Source: Streptomyces sp. NBC_01214
GTDB lineage: Bacteria; Actinomycetota; Actinomycetes; Streptomycetales; Streptomycetaceae
NCBI RefSeq assembly: GCF_026340975.1
Contig: NZ_JAPEOS010000002.1
Location: forward strand, 2,477,001-2,541,000
Direction of reading: 5' to 3'
DNA: 64,000 bases
The notes beneath the pieces were generated by a model, which saw only the letters and a program-made list of their open reading frames with translations, was not told where the DNA came from and did no database searches. A program made the translations under genes and the position numbers. Every line of letters starts with the position of its first letter. The first letter of the stretch is position 1. Shown here piece by piece: positions 40,723-50,631 of this stretch.

Positions 40723-42768
40723 ATGGATGCCATCTCTTTGGGCCTTGGCACGCTCGTCATCGTCGTTCTCGTCCTCGTGATCGCGGCTCTGCTCGTGGTG
40801 ACCCGGTTGTTCCGCAAGGTCGAGCAGGGCAAGGCCCTGATCGTCTCCAAGATGCGGAAGGTCGATGTGACCTTCACCGGTCAGGTCGTGCTGCCCGTAC
40901 TGCACAAGGCCGAGATCATGGACATCTCGGTGAAGACCATCGAGATCTCCCGGACCGGCCGCGACGGTCTGATCTGCAAGGACAACATCCGCGCCGACAT
41001 CCGCATCTCGTTCTTCGTCCGCGTCAACAAGACCGTCGAGGACGTCATCAAGGTCGCCCAGGCCATCGGCACCCAGCGGGCCTCGGACAAGGCGACCCTG
41101 CAGGAGCTGTTCAACGCGAAGTTCTCCGAGGCGCTCAAGACGGTCGGCAAGCAGCTCGACTTCACCGACCTCTACACGATGCGCAACGAACTGCGCGACC
41201 GGATCATCCACATCATCGGCACCGATCTGAACGGCTACAGCCTGGAGGATGCGGCGATCGACTATCTGGAGCAGACCCCCCTCGCCCAGCTGGACGCCGG
41301 CAACATCCTGGATGCCCAGGGCATCCGGAAGATCACCGAGCTGACGGCCGTCGAGAGCGTGCGTACCAACGAGTTCCGCCAGCACGAGCAGAAGGAACTC
41401 ACCCGCCAGAACGTCGACGCCCGCGAGGCGATCCTGGAGCTGGAGCGCCGCCAGGCGGACGCGGAGATCAAACAGCGCCGCGAGATCGAGACGGTGCGGG
41501 CGCGGGAGGAAGCGGAGACCGCGCGAGTGGTGGAGGAGGAGCGGCTGCGGGCGCAGAGCGCCTTCCTCAAGACGGAGGAGCAGCTCGGCATCCAGCGCGA
41601 GAACCAGGCTCGCGAGGTGGCCGTCGCGCAGAAGAACCGCGAGCGGGTCATCGCCATCGAGAACGAGCGGATCGAGAAGGACCGTCTGCTGGAGGTCATC
41701 GCGCGGGAGCGGGAGACGCAGCTGACAAGGATCGCTGCCGACAAGGAGGTCGAGACCGAGAAGCGGGACATCGCCGAGGTCGTGCGGGAGCGGATCGCGG
41801 TGGACCGTACGGTCGCCGAGCAGGAGGAGTCCATCAAGCGGCTGCGGACGGTGGAGGAGGCCGAGCGGGAGCGGCAGGCCGTCGTCATCGCCGCCGAGGC
41901 GCAGGCCCAGGAGAAGCTGGTCAAGGACATCAAGGCGGCGGAAGCGGCCGAGCAGGCGGCTGTGCACCGGGCGGCCGAGGAACTCACCCTCGCCGAGGCC
42001 CGCAACAAGACCGCCGATCTCGACGCCCGCGCCAAGATCCGCCTCGCGGAGGGCATCCAGGCGGAGGCCGCCGCCGAGGGCCTGGCCGCCGTCGCCGTAC
42101 GGGAGAAGGAAGCGGACGCGATCGAGAAGGCTGGCCGGGCCGAGGCCGGAGCCACGACGGCGCGGCTCAAGGCGGAGGCCGACGGCGCCCGCGAGATGGC
42201 ACTCGCCGAGGCGACCGCCATCGGCGAGAAGCTGAAGGCGGAGGCGGAAGGCCTGACCGAGAAGGCGGCGGCCATGGCCGCGCTCGACGAGGCCTCGCGC
42301 GGCCACGAGGAGTACCGGTTGCGGCTGGAGGCGGAGAAGGAGATCCGGCTCGCCGGGCTGGACATGCAGCGCCAGGTCGCAGAAGCCCAGGCAACCGTCC
42401 TGGCGACCGGGCTGGAAAGCGCCGACATCAGCATCATCGGCGGCGAGTCGGCGTTCTTCGACCGCATCGTCGGAGCGATGTCGATGGGCCGGGCCGTGGA
42501 CGGGTTCATGGACAACTCCCAGACCGCCCAGACCCTGGCCGGGCCCTGGCTGGACGGCTCCGGCTCCTTCACGGAAGACCTCACGAAGGCACTGGGCTCG
42601 GTGTCCACGTCCGACGTGCAGAACCTGACCGTCTCGGCCCTGCTGATGAAGCTCATGCCGACCGGATCGGGGCAGCTGGACGAGCTGATGGCCAAAGCCC
42701 GGCAGCTGGGCCTGGCCGACATGCCGGTGACCGCACTCGCCGGCCTGAACGGCACCGCCAAGAGCTGA
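40723..42768 (+). CDS. Flotillin (SPFH-domain protein, YqiK-like)
   Basis: A protein of 681 residues. One N-terminal membrane hairpin or anchor (TLVIVVLVLVIAALLVVTRL), an SPFH/band-7 domain to about residue 200 (GKALIVSKMRKVDVTFTGQV; VNKTVEDVIKVAQAI), then about 350 residues of charged coiled coil rich in Glu/Ala/Arg, then a C-terminal globular part (GGESAFFDRIVGAMSMGRAV). It assembles into lipid microdomain scaffolds. Lies 63 nt after the OB-fold gene. A second SPFH/NfeD pair exists at 53618-55135. Confidence 0.92.
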   Translation: MDAISLGLGTLVIVVLVLVIAALLVVTRLFRKVEQGKALIVSKMRKVDVTFTGQVVLPVLHKAEIMDISVKTIEISRTGRDGLICKDNIRADIRISFFVRVNKTVEDVIKVAQAIGTQRASDKATLQELFNAKFSEALKTVGKQLDFTDLYTMRNELRDRIIHIIGTDLNGYSLEDAAIDYLEQTPLAQLDAGNILDAQGIRKITELTAVESVRTNEFRQHEQKELTRQNVDAREAILELERRQADAEIKQRREIETVRAREEAETARVVEEERLRAQSAFLKTEEQLGIQRENQAREVAVAQKNRERVIAIENERIEKDRLLEVIARERETQLTRIAADKEVETEKRDIAEVVRERIAVDRTVAEQEESIKRLRTVEEAERERQAVVIAAEAQAQEKLVKDIKAAEAAEQAAVHRAAEELTLAEARNKTADLDARAKIRLAEGIQAEAAAEGLAAVAVREKEADAIEKAGRAEAGATTARLKAEADGAREMALAEATAIGEKLKAEAEGLTEKAAAMAALDEASRGHEEYRLRLEAEKEIRLAGLDMQRQVAEAQATVLATGLESADISIIGGESAFFDRIVGAMSMGRAVDGFMDNSQTAQTLAGPWLDGSGSFTEDLTKALGSVSTSDVQNLTVSALLMKLMPTGSGQLDELMAKARQLGLADMPVTALAGLNGTAKS

Positions 42769-42861
42769 CCGCCACGGGGGTGCGGTCACGTTCCGGAGCC
42801 GCCGCGGAGGGGTCGGCGGCTCCGGAAGAGCACCACTTTGCATACGAGGGAGCTGGAACAC

Positions 42862-45800
42862 ATGACCACGGCCACGGCGATGGACGCCCGTACGTCCGAG
42901 GTGCTGCGCGACCGGCTGGCGGCGCAGGCCGGCGAGCTGGCCCGGCGCGCGGAGGCCCTCAACACCGTCAGGATCGCCGAGTTCGGCGGAGCCGGGCTCA
43001 CGCTTTCGGGCTCCGAGCGCATCCGCACCGAGCACCGTCGTGTACCCCGCGACATCGCCGCCATCGGGGACGTGCTGCTCTTCGGCTTCAACGGCGCCCC
43101 CAGCCAGGGGCGGGAGATGTCCGTCGGGGACGTGCTCGCCCTGTACGACCGCGACCTGAGCCCGCTCCCCGAGGGTGCCGCGCCCGGCCTCCTCGACGAC
43201 CCGGGCTTCATCCGGGAGTTCGGGGCGCTGCACCGTTACTACCAGGCCGCGCGCCTGCTCCAGCTCCGCCACGTCGACGGCAAGCTGCTGGCCGTCTTCC
43301 AGACCGGAGAGCAGGCCGAGGACATCCGCGTCCTGCGCTGGTCCCTCACCCCGTCCGGCGAGGCACGGTTCCTGGATGCCCAGGGCGAGCGCGACCACGT
43401 CTTCCCGCCCGCTCACGACGTCGAGTGGCGGGAGACCACCCGGGACGACCACGTTCTGGGCCGCCACCCTCACACCTCCATCGGGGGGCGGCTCTTCGTC
43501 TCGACTGTCGGCGGGGCGCTCACCGTCAAGACCGTCGACGACACCGAGACCGGCGAGGGCATCCACCGCGAGCCGGTCGACGAGCCGCTGCAGTCCCTCG
43601 CCGATGCCGAGATCGCCTACGCCACCGTGGGCTCGCTGATCCTGCTGCGGATCCGCCCCTACAAGGAGCAGACCAGCCGTCACTTGGTCTTCAACACCGT
43701 CACGAACACCGTTGTCCGCCTCGACGGCATCGGCCAGTCCTGCCGCCGGCTGCCGGACGACGAGGGCATCGTCTTCCCCGGCGGCTACTGCCTCGCGTCG
43801 GGCACCGTGAAGACCTTCGACACGGACACGACGGACCTGGAATTCGAGAAGGCCGTGTGCGCTCCCAACGGCGAGGACGTCCTCTTCACCTTCCACGCCC
43901 GCGCAGAAGGACGCGGCCTGCTGCTCTCCTACAACCTCATCCGCAAGGAGGTCGCCGCCCCCATCTCCTGCCACGGCCATGCCCTGTTCGACGACGGCGC
44001 TCTCGTCGTCCTGCGCGCCGGCGTCGCCGAGCCCGCCCGTATGCACTCCGTGCAGATCTGGCACACCCCCTACACCTCCGACACCTACGCCTCATCCTCC
44101 GGAAACGGCCCGCTCGCCCGCATCGGCAACGCCGACCTGGTGCGGGGCATCGCCGACTGCCTTTCCATCGCACGCCAAGCCACAGAGACCGAAGCCACGC
44201 ACTCCGGGGCGGTGTACGAGACGCTGCTCGCCGCCTGCGTCCGGGCCGCCGACCGGTTCCCCTGGCTCGGCGACGCCGAGACCGGGGACCTGCGCGGCCC
44301 CCTCGAAGAGGTCCGGTCCACCACCGCACACGTACTGGAGGAATTCGAGAGCGTCCAGGTCCTCACCCGGCAAGCTGCCGACGCCCTCGCCGAATCCGCT
44401 CAGTCGATCGCCCGGCTGATCCGCCGTATCCGCGGCGAGGCCCCGGCCACCGCCGAGGAGTGGATCGACCGCATCACCGAACTGCGCCGGGCACAGGGTC
44501 GTTTGATCACCCTCAAGGAGATGCGGTACGCGGACACCGACGGCATCGAGGCCCTGGCCGCCAACGTGGAGGGCGACATCACCTCCACGGCCCAGCGTGC
44601 CGTCGCCTTCCTGCACCGCGAGAACGCCTTCACCGCCCATCACGCCGAGGCCGAACAGCTCACCACCGACGCCGAGGGCATCACCACCGTCGCCGAGGCC
44701 GTCCCCGTCGAGGAGCGGCTGGAGGAGCGGACCTTCGGCCTCCAGACCCTCGTCGAGGTCGTCGCGGGCCTGGACATCGGTGACGCGACCGTACGCACCA
44801 CCATCCTGGAGCGGATCGCCGAGGTCCTCGGGTCCGTGAACCGGGCCCGCGCCACGCTCGGCGCCCGCCGCCGAGAACTCCTCGACCGCGAAGGGCGGGC
44901 CGAGTTCGCAGCCGAGTTCGCGCTCCTGGGCCAGGCCGTCACCGGCGCTCTGGCCGCCGCCGCCACGCCCGAGGATTGCGAGGCCCAGCTCGCCCGACTG
45001 CTCCTCCAACTGGAGAACCTGGAGTCGCGCTTCGCCGAGCACGACGGATTCCTCGCCGAGATCACCGAGAAGCGGACCGAGATCCACGACGCGTTCTCCT
45101 CGCGCCAGCAGACCCTCCGGGACGCCCGCGCCCGGCGCGCCGAAGCCCTCTCCGAGTCCGCGCGCCGGGTTCTGGAGACGGTCACCCGCCGGGCATCGGG
45201 GCTGGAGAACCTCGACGAGATCAACACATACTTCGCCTCGGACCCGATGGCGGCCAAGGTCCGCCGCACCGCCGACGAACTGCGGCAGCTCGGCGATTCG
45301 GTCAGGGCGGAGGAACTGGCGGGCCGCCTGCTGGCCGCCCGCCAGGAGGCCGGACGTGCCCTGCGCGACCGCGGCGACCTGTTCACGGACGGCGGCGACA
45401 CGATCCGCCTGGGCCGCCACAGCTTCGCCGTCACCCGCCAGGCCCCCGAGCTGACCCTCGTACCGCACCAGGACGGCCTGGCCTTCGCCCTGAACGGCAC
45501 CGACTACCGCCACCCGGTCACCGACCCGGAGTTCGCCGCCACCCGGCCCTACTGGGGTCGGCTGCTGCCGTCCGAGTCACCCCGGGTGTACCGGGCGGAG
45601 CACCTGGCCGCGCGGCTGCTGGCCGAGCACGGCGCCGATGCCCTCGCCGCCGCTGACCTGCCCACGCTCGTACGGCAGGCCGCCGAAGCCGCGTACGACG
45701 AGGGCTACGAGAGGGGCGTCCACGACCACGACGCCACCGCGATCCTCACCGTGCTGCTGAGGCTGCGCGAGAGCGCCGGACTGCTGCGCTACCCTCCGCG

Positions 45801-47718
45801 CGAGCGCGCGGCGGCCGCTCTGTTCTGGGCCCACGGCACGACGGAGGGTTTCCGTGACCACTTCGCCCGTCGCGCGGTGTCCCTGGCCAGGGCTCGCGAG
45901 ACTTTCGGGCTCACCCCCGCCATCGACGGACTGCTGGCCGAACTCACCTCCGAGGTAACCCGGTTCACCGAGGAGGCCGATGTCGGCCGCGCTGCCGAAT
46001 ACCTCTTCGAGGAGTTGGTTTCCGGTCCCGCCGGATTCGCGGTGTCCGCCTCGGCCCGCATCCTCCTCGAGAAGTTCCACCGCAGCGTAGGGGCATCGCC
46101 GTACGAGCAGGACCTGGCCGCACTCCCCGACCCGGCCGTACGCCGGCACCTCGTCGAGGGCTGGCTCACCTCCTACGCGGCGGCCTGCGGCGAGGACATC
46201 GACGCAGGCGACATCGCCGAGGCCGCGGCCGTCGAACTGTGCCCCTCCCTGGAGCGCTACGACGTCACCGGCGAGACCACGGCAACCGTCACCGGCCTGC
46301 TCGGCACCCATCCGCAGATCACCGGGCGCTCCCTGAACCTGAGGCTGGACGAATTCCTCTCCCGTACCACTGACTTCGCGGCCGAGGCCGTCCCGGGCTT
46401 CCGTACCTACCAGCAGCGCCGCAGCACCCTCCTCGCGTCGATGCGCACCCAGATGCGCGTCGACGCGTACCGGCCCCGGGTCATGTCCTCCTTCGTCCGC
46501 AACCGCCTCGTCGACGAGGTCTACCTCCCCCTCATCGGCGACAGCCTCGCCAAGCAGCTGGGCGCGGCCGGGGACGCCAAGCGCACCGACAGCAGCGGCC
46601 TGCTCCTGCTCGTCTCCCCGCCCGGCTACGGCAAGACCACGCTCCTGGAGTACGTAGCCGAGCGCCTCGGGCTGCTCCTGGTCAAGGTGGACGGACCGGC
46701 CCTCGGCCACCACACGACCTCCCTCGACCCGGCCGAGGCCCCGGATGCCGCCGCCCGCCGCGAACTGGAGAAGATCGCCTTCGCGCTCACCGCCGGGAAC
46801 AACGTGCTGCTCTACCTGGACGACATCCAGCACACCTCGCCCGAGCTGCTCCAGAAGTTCATCCCGCTGTGCGACGCGACCCGCACCCTGAACGGGCACG
46901 ACCTGCGCGGCAAGCGGTTCGCCGTCTGCATGGCCGGCAACCCGTACACCGAGTCGGGGCAACGCTTCCGCATCCCCGACATGCTCGCGAACCGCGCAGA
47001 CGTCTGGAACCTCGGGGACGTTCTGACCGGCAAGGAGGACGCCTTCGCCCTCAGCTTCGTCGAGAACGCCCTCACCTCCAACCCGGTCCTCGCCCCACTC
47101 GCCGCCCGAGACCGCGCCGACCTGGATCTGCTCGTACGCCTCGCCGACGACGACCCCACTGCCCGACGCGACCGGCTCACCCACCCCTACCCGTCGGCCG
47201 AACTGGACCGGATCCTCGCCGTCCTGCGCCACCTGCTCACCGCCCGGCAGACGGTCCTCGCGGTCAACGACGCCTACATCGCCTCCGCGGCCCAGACCGA
47301 CGCGAGCCGCACCGAGCCGCCCTTCCGACTCCAAGGCTCCTACCGCAACATGAACAAGATCGCGGCTCGCATTTCACCTGCAATGAACGACGCCGAACTG
47401 ACCGCGCTGATCGACGACCACTACACATCGGAGGCCCAAACCCTCACCACCGGAGCCGAGGCCAACCTCCTCAAGCTCGCCGCCCTCCGGGGTGCCCTCA
47501 CCCATGGCCAGGCGACCCGCTGGGCCGAGATCACCGCCTCGTATGTCCGCTCGCAGGCTCTCGGCGGCTCCGGCGACGACCCCCTGAGCCGGGCGGTGGC
47601 CGCACTCGGCCTGCTCGCCGACCGGGTAGCCGCCGTGGAGAATGCCATCACTCGCGCCACCGACTCCCGCCACCTGCCCATCCGCCCGAACGGCAGGCAT
47701 GCGGCCCGCGAGGAGTGA
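42862..47718 (+). CDS. Giant AAA+ ATPase of the flotillin operon ('DNA repair ATPase' family)
   Basis: A protein of 1,618 residues. The N-terminal 420 residues look beta-rich; residues 480-850 are long helical coiled coils; an AAA+ module follows near the end, with Walker A PPGYGKTT at residues 1253-1260 and Walker B VLLYLDDIQH, with Asp1320-Asp1321. Sequence databases often label relatives DNA repair ATPase, without good experimental support as far as I know. GGGAGC lies before the ATG at 42862. The fixed operon with flotillin suggests membrane remodelling, stress or defence rather than DNA repair. Confidence 0.8.
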   Translation: MTTATAMDARTSEVLRDRLAAQAGELARRAEALNTVRIAEFGGAGLTLSGSERIRTEHRRVPRDIAAIGDVLLFGFNGAPSQGREMSVGDVLALYDRDLSPLPEGAAPGLLDDPGFIREFGALHRYYQAARLLQLRHVDGKLLAVFQTGEQAEDIRVLRWSLTPSGEARFLDAQGERDHVFPPAHDVEWRETTRDDHVLGRHPHTSIGGRLFVSTVGGALTVKTVDDTETGEGIHREPVDEPLQSLADAEIAYATVGSLILLRIRPYKEQTSRHLVFNTVTNTVVRLDGIGQSCRRLPDDEGIVFPGGYCLASGTVKTFDTDTTDLEFEKAVCAPNGEDVLFTFHARAEGRGLLLSYNLIRKEVAAPISCHGHALFDDGALVVLRAGVAEPARMHSVQIWHTPYTSDTYASSSGNGPLARIGNADLVRGIADCLSIARQATETEATHSGAVYETLLAACVRAADRFPWLGDAETGDLRGPLEEVRSTTAHVLEEFESVQVLTRQAADALAESAQSIARLIRRIRGEAPATAEEWIDRITELRRAQGRLITLKEMRYADTDGIEALAANVEGDITSTAQRAVAFLHRENAFTAHHAEAEQLTTDAEGITTVAEAVPVEERLEERTFGLQTLVEVVAGLDIGDATVRTTILERIAEVLGSVNRARATLGARRRELLDREGRAEFAAEFALLGQAVTGALAAAATPEDCEAQLARLLLQLENLESRFAEHDGFLAEITEKRTEIHDAFSSRQQTLRDARARRAEALSESARRVLETVTRRASGLENLDEINTYFASDPMAAKVRRTADELRQLGDSVRAEELAGRLLAARQEAGRALRDRGDLFTDGGDTIRLGRHSFAVTRQAPELTLVPHQDGLAFALNGTDYRHPVTDPEFAATRPYWGRLLPSESPRVYRAEHLAARLLAEHGADALAAADLPTLVRQAAEAAYDEGYERGVHDHDATAILTVLLRLRESAGLLRYPPRERAAAALFWAHGTTEGFRDHFARRAVSLARARETFGLTPAIDGLLAELTSEVTRFTEEADVGRAAEYLFEELVSGPAGFAVSASARILLEKFHRSVGASPYEQDLAALPDPAVRRHLVEGWLTSYAAACGEDIDAGDIAEAAAVELCPSLERYDVTGETTATVTGLLGTHPQITGRSLNLRLDEFLSRTTDFAAEAVPGFRTYQQRRSTLLASMRTQMRVDAYRPRVMSSFVRNRLVDEVYLPLIGDSLAKQLGAAGDAKRTDSSGLLLLVSPPGYGKTTLLEYVAERLGLLLVKVDGPALGHHTTSLDPAEAPDAAARRELEKIAFALTAGNNVLLYLDDIQHTSPELLQKFIPLCDATRTLNGHDLRGKRFAVCMAGNPYTESGQRFRIPDMLANRADVWNLGDVLTGKEDAFALSFVENALTSNPVLAPLAARDRADLDLLVRLADDDPTARRDRLTHPYPSAELDRILAVLRHLLTARQTVLAVNDAYIASAAQTDASRTEPPFRLQGSYRNMNKIAARISPAMNDAELTALIDDHYTSEAQTLTTGAEANLLKLAALRGALTHGQATRWAEITASYVRSQALGGSGDDPLSRAVAALGLLADRVAAVENAITRATDSRHLPIRPNGRHAAREE

Positions 47719-47775
47719 GTCGCCTCAGGCATCGGAGTGGCGTCCGTGATCGTCTGCGAAGGCGACGAAGACCTG

Positions 47776-48467
47776 CTACAGCCTGCCCTGGGTGTGGAGG
47801 AAGCGCTGGTCGAGGATGACGGCGAGGTCCTCCAGCGCGGTGCGGAGCACGGCGGCGGACAGCATGACGTCGGGCGCGTCCGTGTCGATCTGCTCCGCCG
47901 TGAGATGCGTGCGCGAGAGGTGGGACAGCCTGAGTGCCGGCGCCCGGCGGCTGGCCGGCGCCGGGTAGATGCCGAGTGTCCAGGAAACCGTTGCGGTCAG
48001 CAGGGAGAAGCCGACGAAGGCTTCCAGTGGGGCGAGGATCCGCAGCCATCCCTCGGTGGGCGCGATGTCACCGAGGCCGAGCGCCGAGATGTTGACCAAG
48101 GAGATGTAGAGGGCGTCCGTGAACGACGAGTGCTCGGCGGGGACCAGAGCCCGGCGGTGTAGGTGAACGCCTGCGGCATGTGCGGCCAGTAGATCAGTGC
48201 CCATCCCATGACCACGGCCAGCGCCCACACCGCTACGACAGCGACCATCGCGATCGGGCCGGCCAGTCAGGACGCACGACGGCGTGAGGCCACCGAAGCG
48301 GACAGCCGCCACAGCCCCGTCATGACCAGCCTGCTCGGACCGCCGTGGTTCGTCGGATGCAGCAGCGTGTGGAAGACATCCCGCAGGACGAACAGCACCA
48401 GGGCCGCCCCGCGATGTCGACCATCCCATTCACCTGACACTCCTTTCGCCCGCCGCGGCCCTCTCAC
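47776..48467 (-). pseudogene. Broken two-helix ion channel (Ion_trans_2 type)
   Basis: The N-terminal part reads VLFVLRDVFHTLLHPTNHGG and hits an in-frame TGA at 48269-48267 (ASRRRAS-stop-LAGPIAMVAVVAVWAL). A further frame change near 48145 separates GLW from VPAEHSSFTDALYISLVNIS. The pore segment NISALGLGDIAPTEGWL resembles a potassium-channel filter, but with GLGD instead of GYGD. The C-terminal cytoplasmic helix is intact. Two lesions make it non-functional. Confidence 0.75.
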
Positions 48468-48839
48468 CCAATGACCTATCGGTCCGAACCGCAGCAGATC
48501 AGGCAGGCTCGTTCGCTCAGTGGAACCTCAAATCCGGATAACGATCGCATCACCAGCCCTTGGGTTTCCAGGGCGCGGGCCCTGGTGAGTGATCCACGTC
48601 ACTAAAGAATCCATAAAGAGCGTGCTAAGAATGCGCAACTCCGCTTTCGGTACCACCCCTCGCCGGATCGCGGAGTGCCGGCATGCACCGGCTCTGCACG
48701 GCCAGGGAGGTCACGGTCCGAGTCCGCGGATCGAGACGCCCAGGGTCGCCGATCGGACAACGGCGTTCGCTCCATGCCCGCCCGCACTCACACCGTCGCA
48801 CCGCACTGCGCCGGTTCTGCGCCATCGAGGTAAAGCCTG
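48468..48839. other. Upstream region of the symporter gene
   Basis: About 370 nt without recognised genes, between the channel pseudogene and agcS. The stretch 48595-48650 is AT-richer and may be the promoter region. I find no copy of the two repeated element families and no convincing riboswitch. Confidence 0.4.
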
Positions 48840-50381
48840 ATGTCACTCGACACCATCACCACCTCCGTAGACGAAGCCGTCAGCGGATTCTTCGAGCCCA
48901 TCGCCAAGTGGCTCGGAGACATCGTCTTCTACTCCGTCCCCGTCGGAGGAACCCAGCTTCCACTGATCGTCGCCTGGCTCGTGGTGGCCGGCCTGGTCTT
49001 CTCGGGCTGGTTCGGGCTGGTGCAGATACGCAAGTTCCGCCTGGCGGTGAACGTGGTGCGCGGCAAGTACGACGAGAAGGGGTCGGCCGGTGAGGTCAAC
49101 CACTTCCAGGCGCTGACCGCGGCCGTCTCCGGCACCGTCGGCCTCGGCAACATCGCGGGTGTGGCGGTGGCCGTCTCCATCGGTGGCCCGGGCGCCACCT
49201 TCTGGATGATCCTCTGCGGCCTGCTGGGCATGGCGACGAAGTTCGTCGAGGTCACCCTCGGCGTGAAGTACCGCGAGGTGCACGCCGACGGCTCCGTCTC
49301 CGGCGGCCCGATGCACTACCTGCCCAAGGGCCTGGCCGAGCGCTTCGGCGCCCGCGGCAAGACCCTCGGCAAGGTCCTGGCGGTCCTCGCCTCCGCGATG
49401 ATCCTGTTCTTCGGTCTCTTCGGCGGCAACCTCTTCCAGGTCAACCAGTCCTACGCGCAGCTGGTCTCCGTCACCGGCGGCGAGAGCGGCATGATGGGCT
49501 CCTCGGCCGGCGCCCTGTTCTTCGGCATCCTGATCGCCGCGATCGTCGGCATCGTGCTCCTCGGCGGCATCCGCTCCATCGCCTCCGTCACCAGCAAGCT
49601 CGTTCCCGCGATGGCCGGCATCTACATCGTCGCCTGCATCGTGGTCATCCTCGTCAACGTCTCCGCCGTACCGTCCGCGATCTCCACGATCATCGAGGGT
49701 GCCTTCAACCCCGAGGGTGTCGCCGGTGGTGTCCTCGGTGCGCTGATCATCGGTTTCAAGCGGGCCGCGTTCTCCAACGAGGCCGGTCTCGGCTCCGCGC
49801 CGATCGCGCACTCCGCGGTCAAGACCAAGCACCCCGCCAGCGAGGGCCTGGTCGCGCTGCTGGAGCCGTTCATCGACACGGTCGTCATCTGCACCATGAC
49901 CGCCCTGACGATCGTCATCGCCAACCCGGCCAGCTGGGGCGAGGCCCGCAAGGGCGAAGGCGTCGGCGGCGTGACGATCACCTCGGACGCCTTCGGCACG
50001 GTCCTGCCCTGGTTCCCGTACATCCTCACCATCGCGGTGATGCTGTTCGCCATCTCCACGGTGCTGACCTGGGGCTACTACTGCATGAAGGCCTGGACGC
50101 ACCTCTTCGGCCGCAGCAGGACCAGCGAGCTGACCTTCAAGGTCTTCTACACGTTGTTCGCGGTCGCCGGTTCGCTGCTTACCCTGCAGACCCTGATCGA
50201 CATGGCCGACGCGGTGCTGTTCATGCTCGCGGTCATCAACATCATCGGCCTGTACCTGCTGGCCCCCGTGGTCAAGCGGGAACTCAACACCTTCCTCGAC
50301 TTCGTCCGCCGCCGCGACGCCGGCCTGGACACCGAAGCCGACGAGGACGAAGACCAGGAGCCGGTGAAGACCACCGTCTGA
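48840..50381 (+). CDS. Alanine/glycine:cation symporter (AgcS family)
   Basis: A sodium-coupled amino-acid symporter of 513 residues. The family signature GSVSGGPMHYLPKGLAERFG is near residue 155, and VSGTVGLGNIAGVAVAVSIG is in an early helix. About 11 helices. The ATG has AGGTAAAGCC upstream. It would import Ala or Gly with Na+; context with NhaA suggests Na+ cycling. It ends in a strong hairpin terminator. The tail is acidic (TEADEDEDQEPVK). Confidence 0.93.
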   Translation: MSLDTITTSVDEAVSGFFEPIAKWLGDIVFYSVPVGGTQLPLIVAWLVVAGLVFSGWFGLVQIRKFRLAVNVVRGKYDEKGSAGEVNHFQALTAAVSGTVGLGNIAGVAVAVSIGGPGATFWMILCGLLGMATKFVEVTLGVKYREVHADGSVSGGPMHYLPKGLAERFGARGKTLGKVLAVLASAMILFFGLFGGNLFQVNQSYAQLVSVTGGESGMMGSSAGALFFGILIAAIVGIVLLGGIRSIASVTSKLVPAMAGIYIVACIVVILVNVSAVPSAISTIIEGAFNPEGVAGGVLGALIIGFKRAAFSNEAGLGSAPIAHSAVKTKHPASEGLVALLEPFIDTVVICTMTALTIVIANPASWGEARKGEGVGGVTITSDAFGTVLPWFPYILTIAVMLFAISTVLTWGYYCMKAWTHLFGRSRTSELTFKVFYTLFAVAGSLLTLQTLIDMADAVLFMLAVINIIGLYLLAPVVKRELNTFLDFVRRRDAGLDTEADEDEDQEPVKTTV

Positions 50382-50405
50382 CCGTCCCCCCGGCGGCCCG
50401 GCTCC

Positions 50406-50454
50406 TGAGTGGGCTCGTACATACCTCGCGCCTTGGTGTGTACGAGCCCACTCA
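50406..50454 (+). terminator. Long perfect hairpin after the symporter gene
   Basis: Arms of 16 nt, TGAGTGGGCTCGTACA and its exact complement, enclose a 17-nt loop, starting 25 nt after the stop. No U-run follows, as is usual in Streptomyces. It should end the symporter transcript and insulate nhaA. Confidence 0.85.
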
Positions 50455-50507
50455 TCTGCGTTTCAGCAGGTGAGAACCCCTCTGGTGGTATCCGGGCATC
50501 TCCCATA

Positions 50508-50620
50508 GGGTGTAAAGAACGCGTCAATGGGGCAGCCGAGCTGCCGGTGACGCGCGGTGTGCCGGGAAGTCTGGTCGGCGATGTAGGGGCCGTGTGCCCA
50601 TTTCCAGCCGACGCCCCGGA
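50508..50620 (+). promoter_or_regulatory. Repeated leader element, copy 2 (upstream of nhaA)
   Basis: The core GCCGGGAAGTCTGGTCGGCG is at 50561-50580. Within the transcript GTCGGC (50574-50579) can pair with GCCGAC (50607-50612), enclosing an inner stem GGGC (50587-50590) / GCCC (50596-50599). Copy 4 keeps both stems with a different inner sequence. Upstream GGTGTAA and CGTCAA are also shared with copy 4. It ends 12 nt before the nhaA ATG. Confidence 0.65.
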
Positions 50621-50631
50621 AGGCCACCCCA

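Noticed and set aside
39883..44783. Frames of 1,393 (minus) and 1,583 (plus) codons over the flotillin operon
   Set aside because: They cross several real genes, have biased Arg/Gly/His composition and no family motifs.
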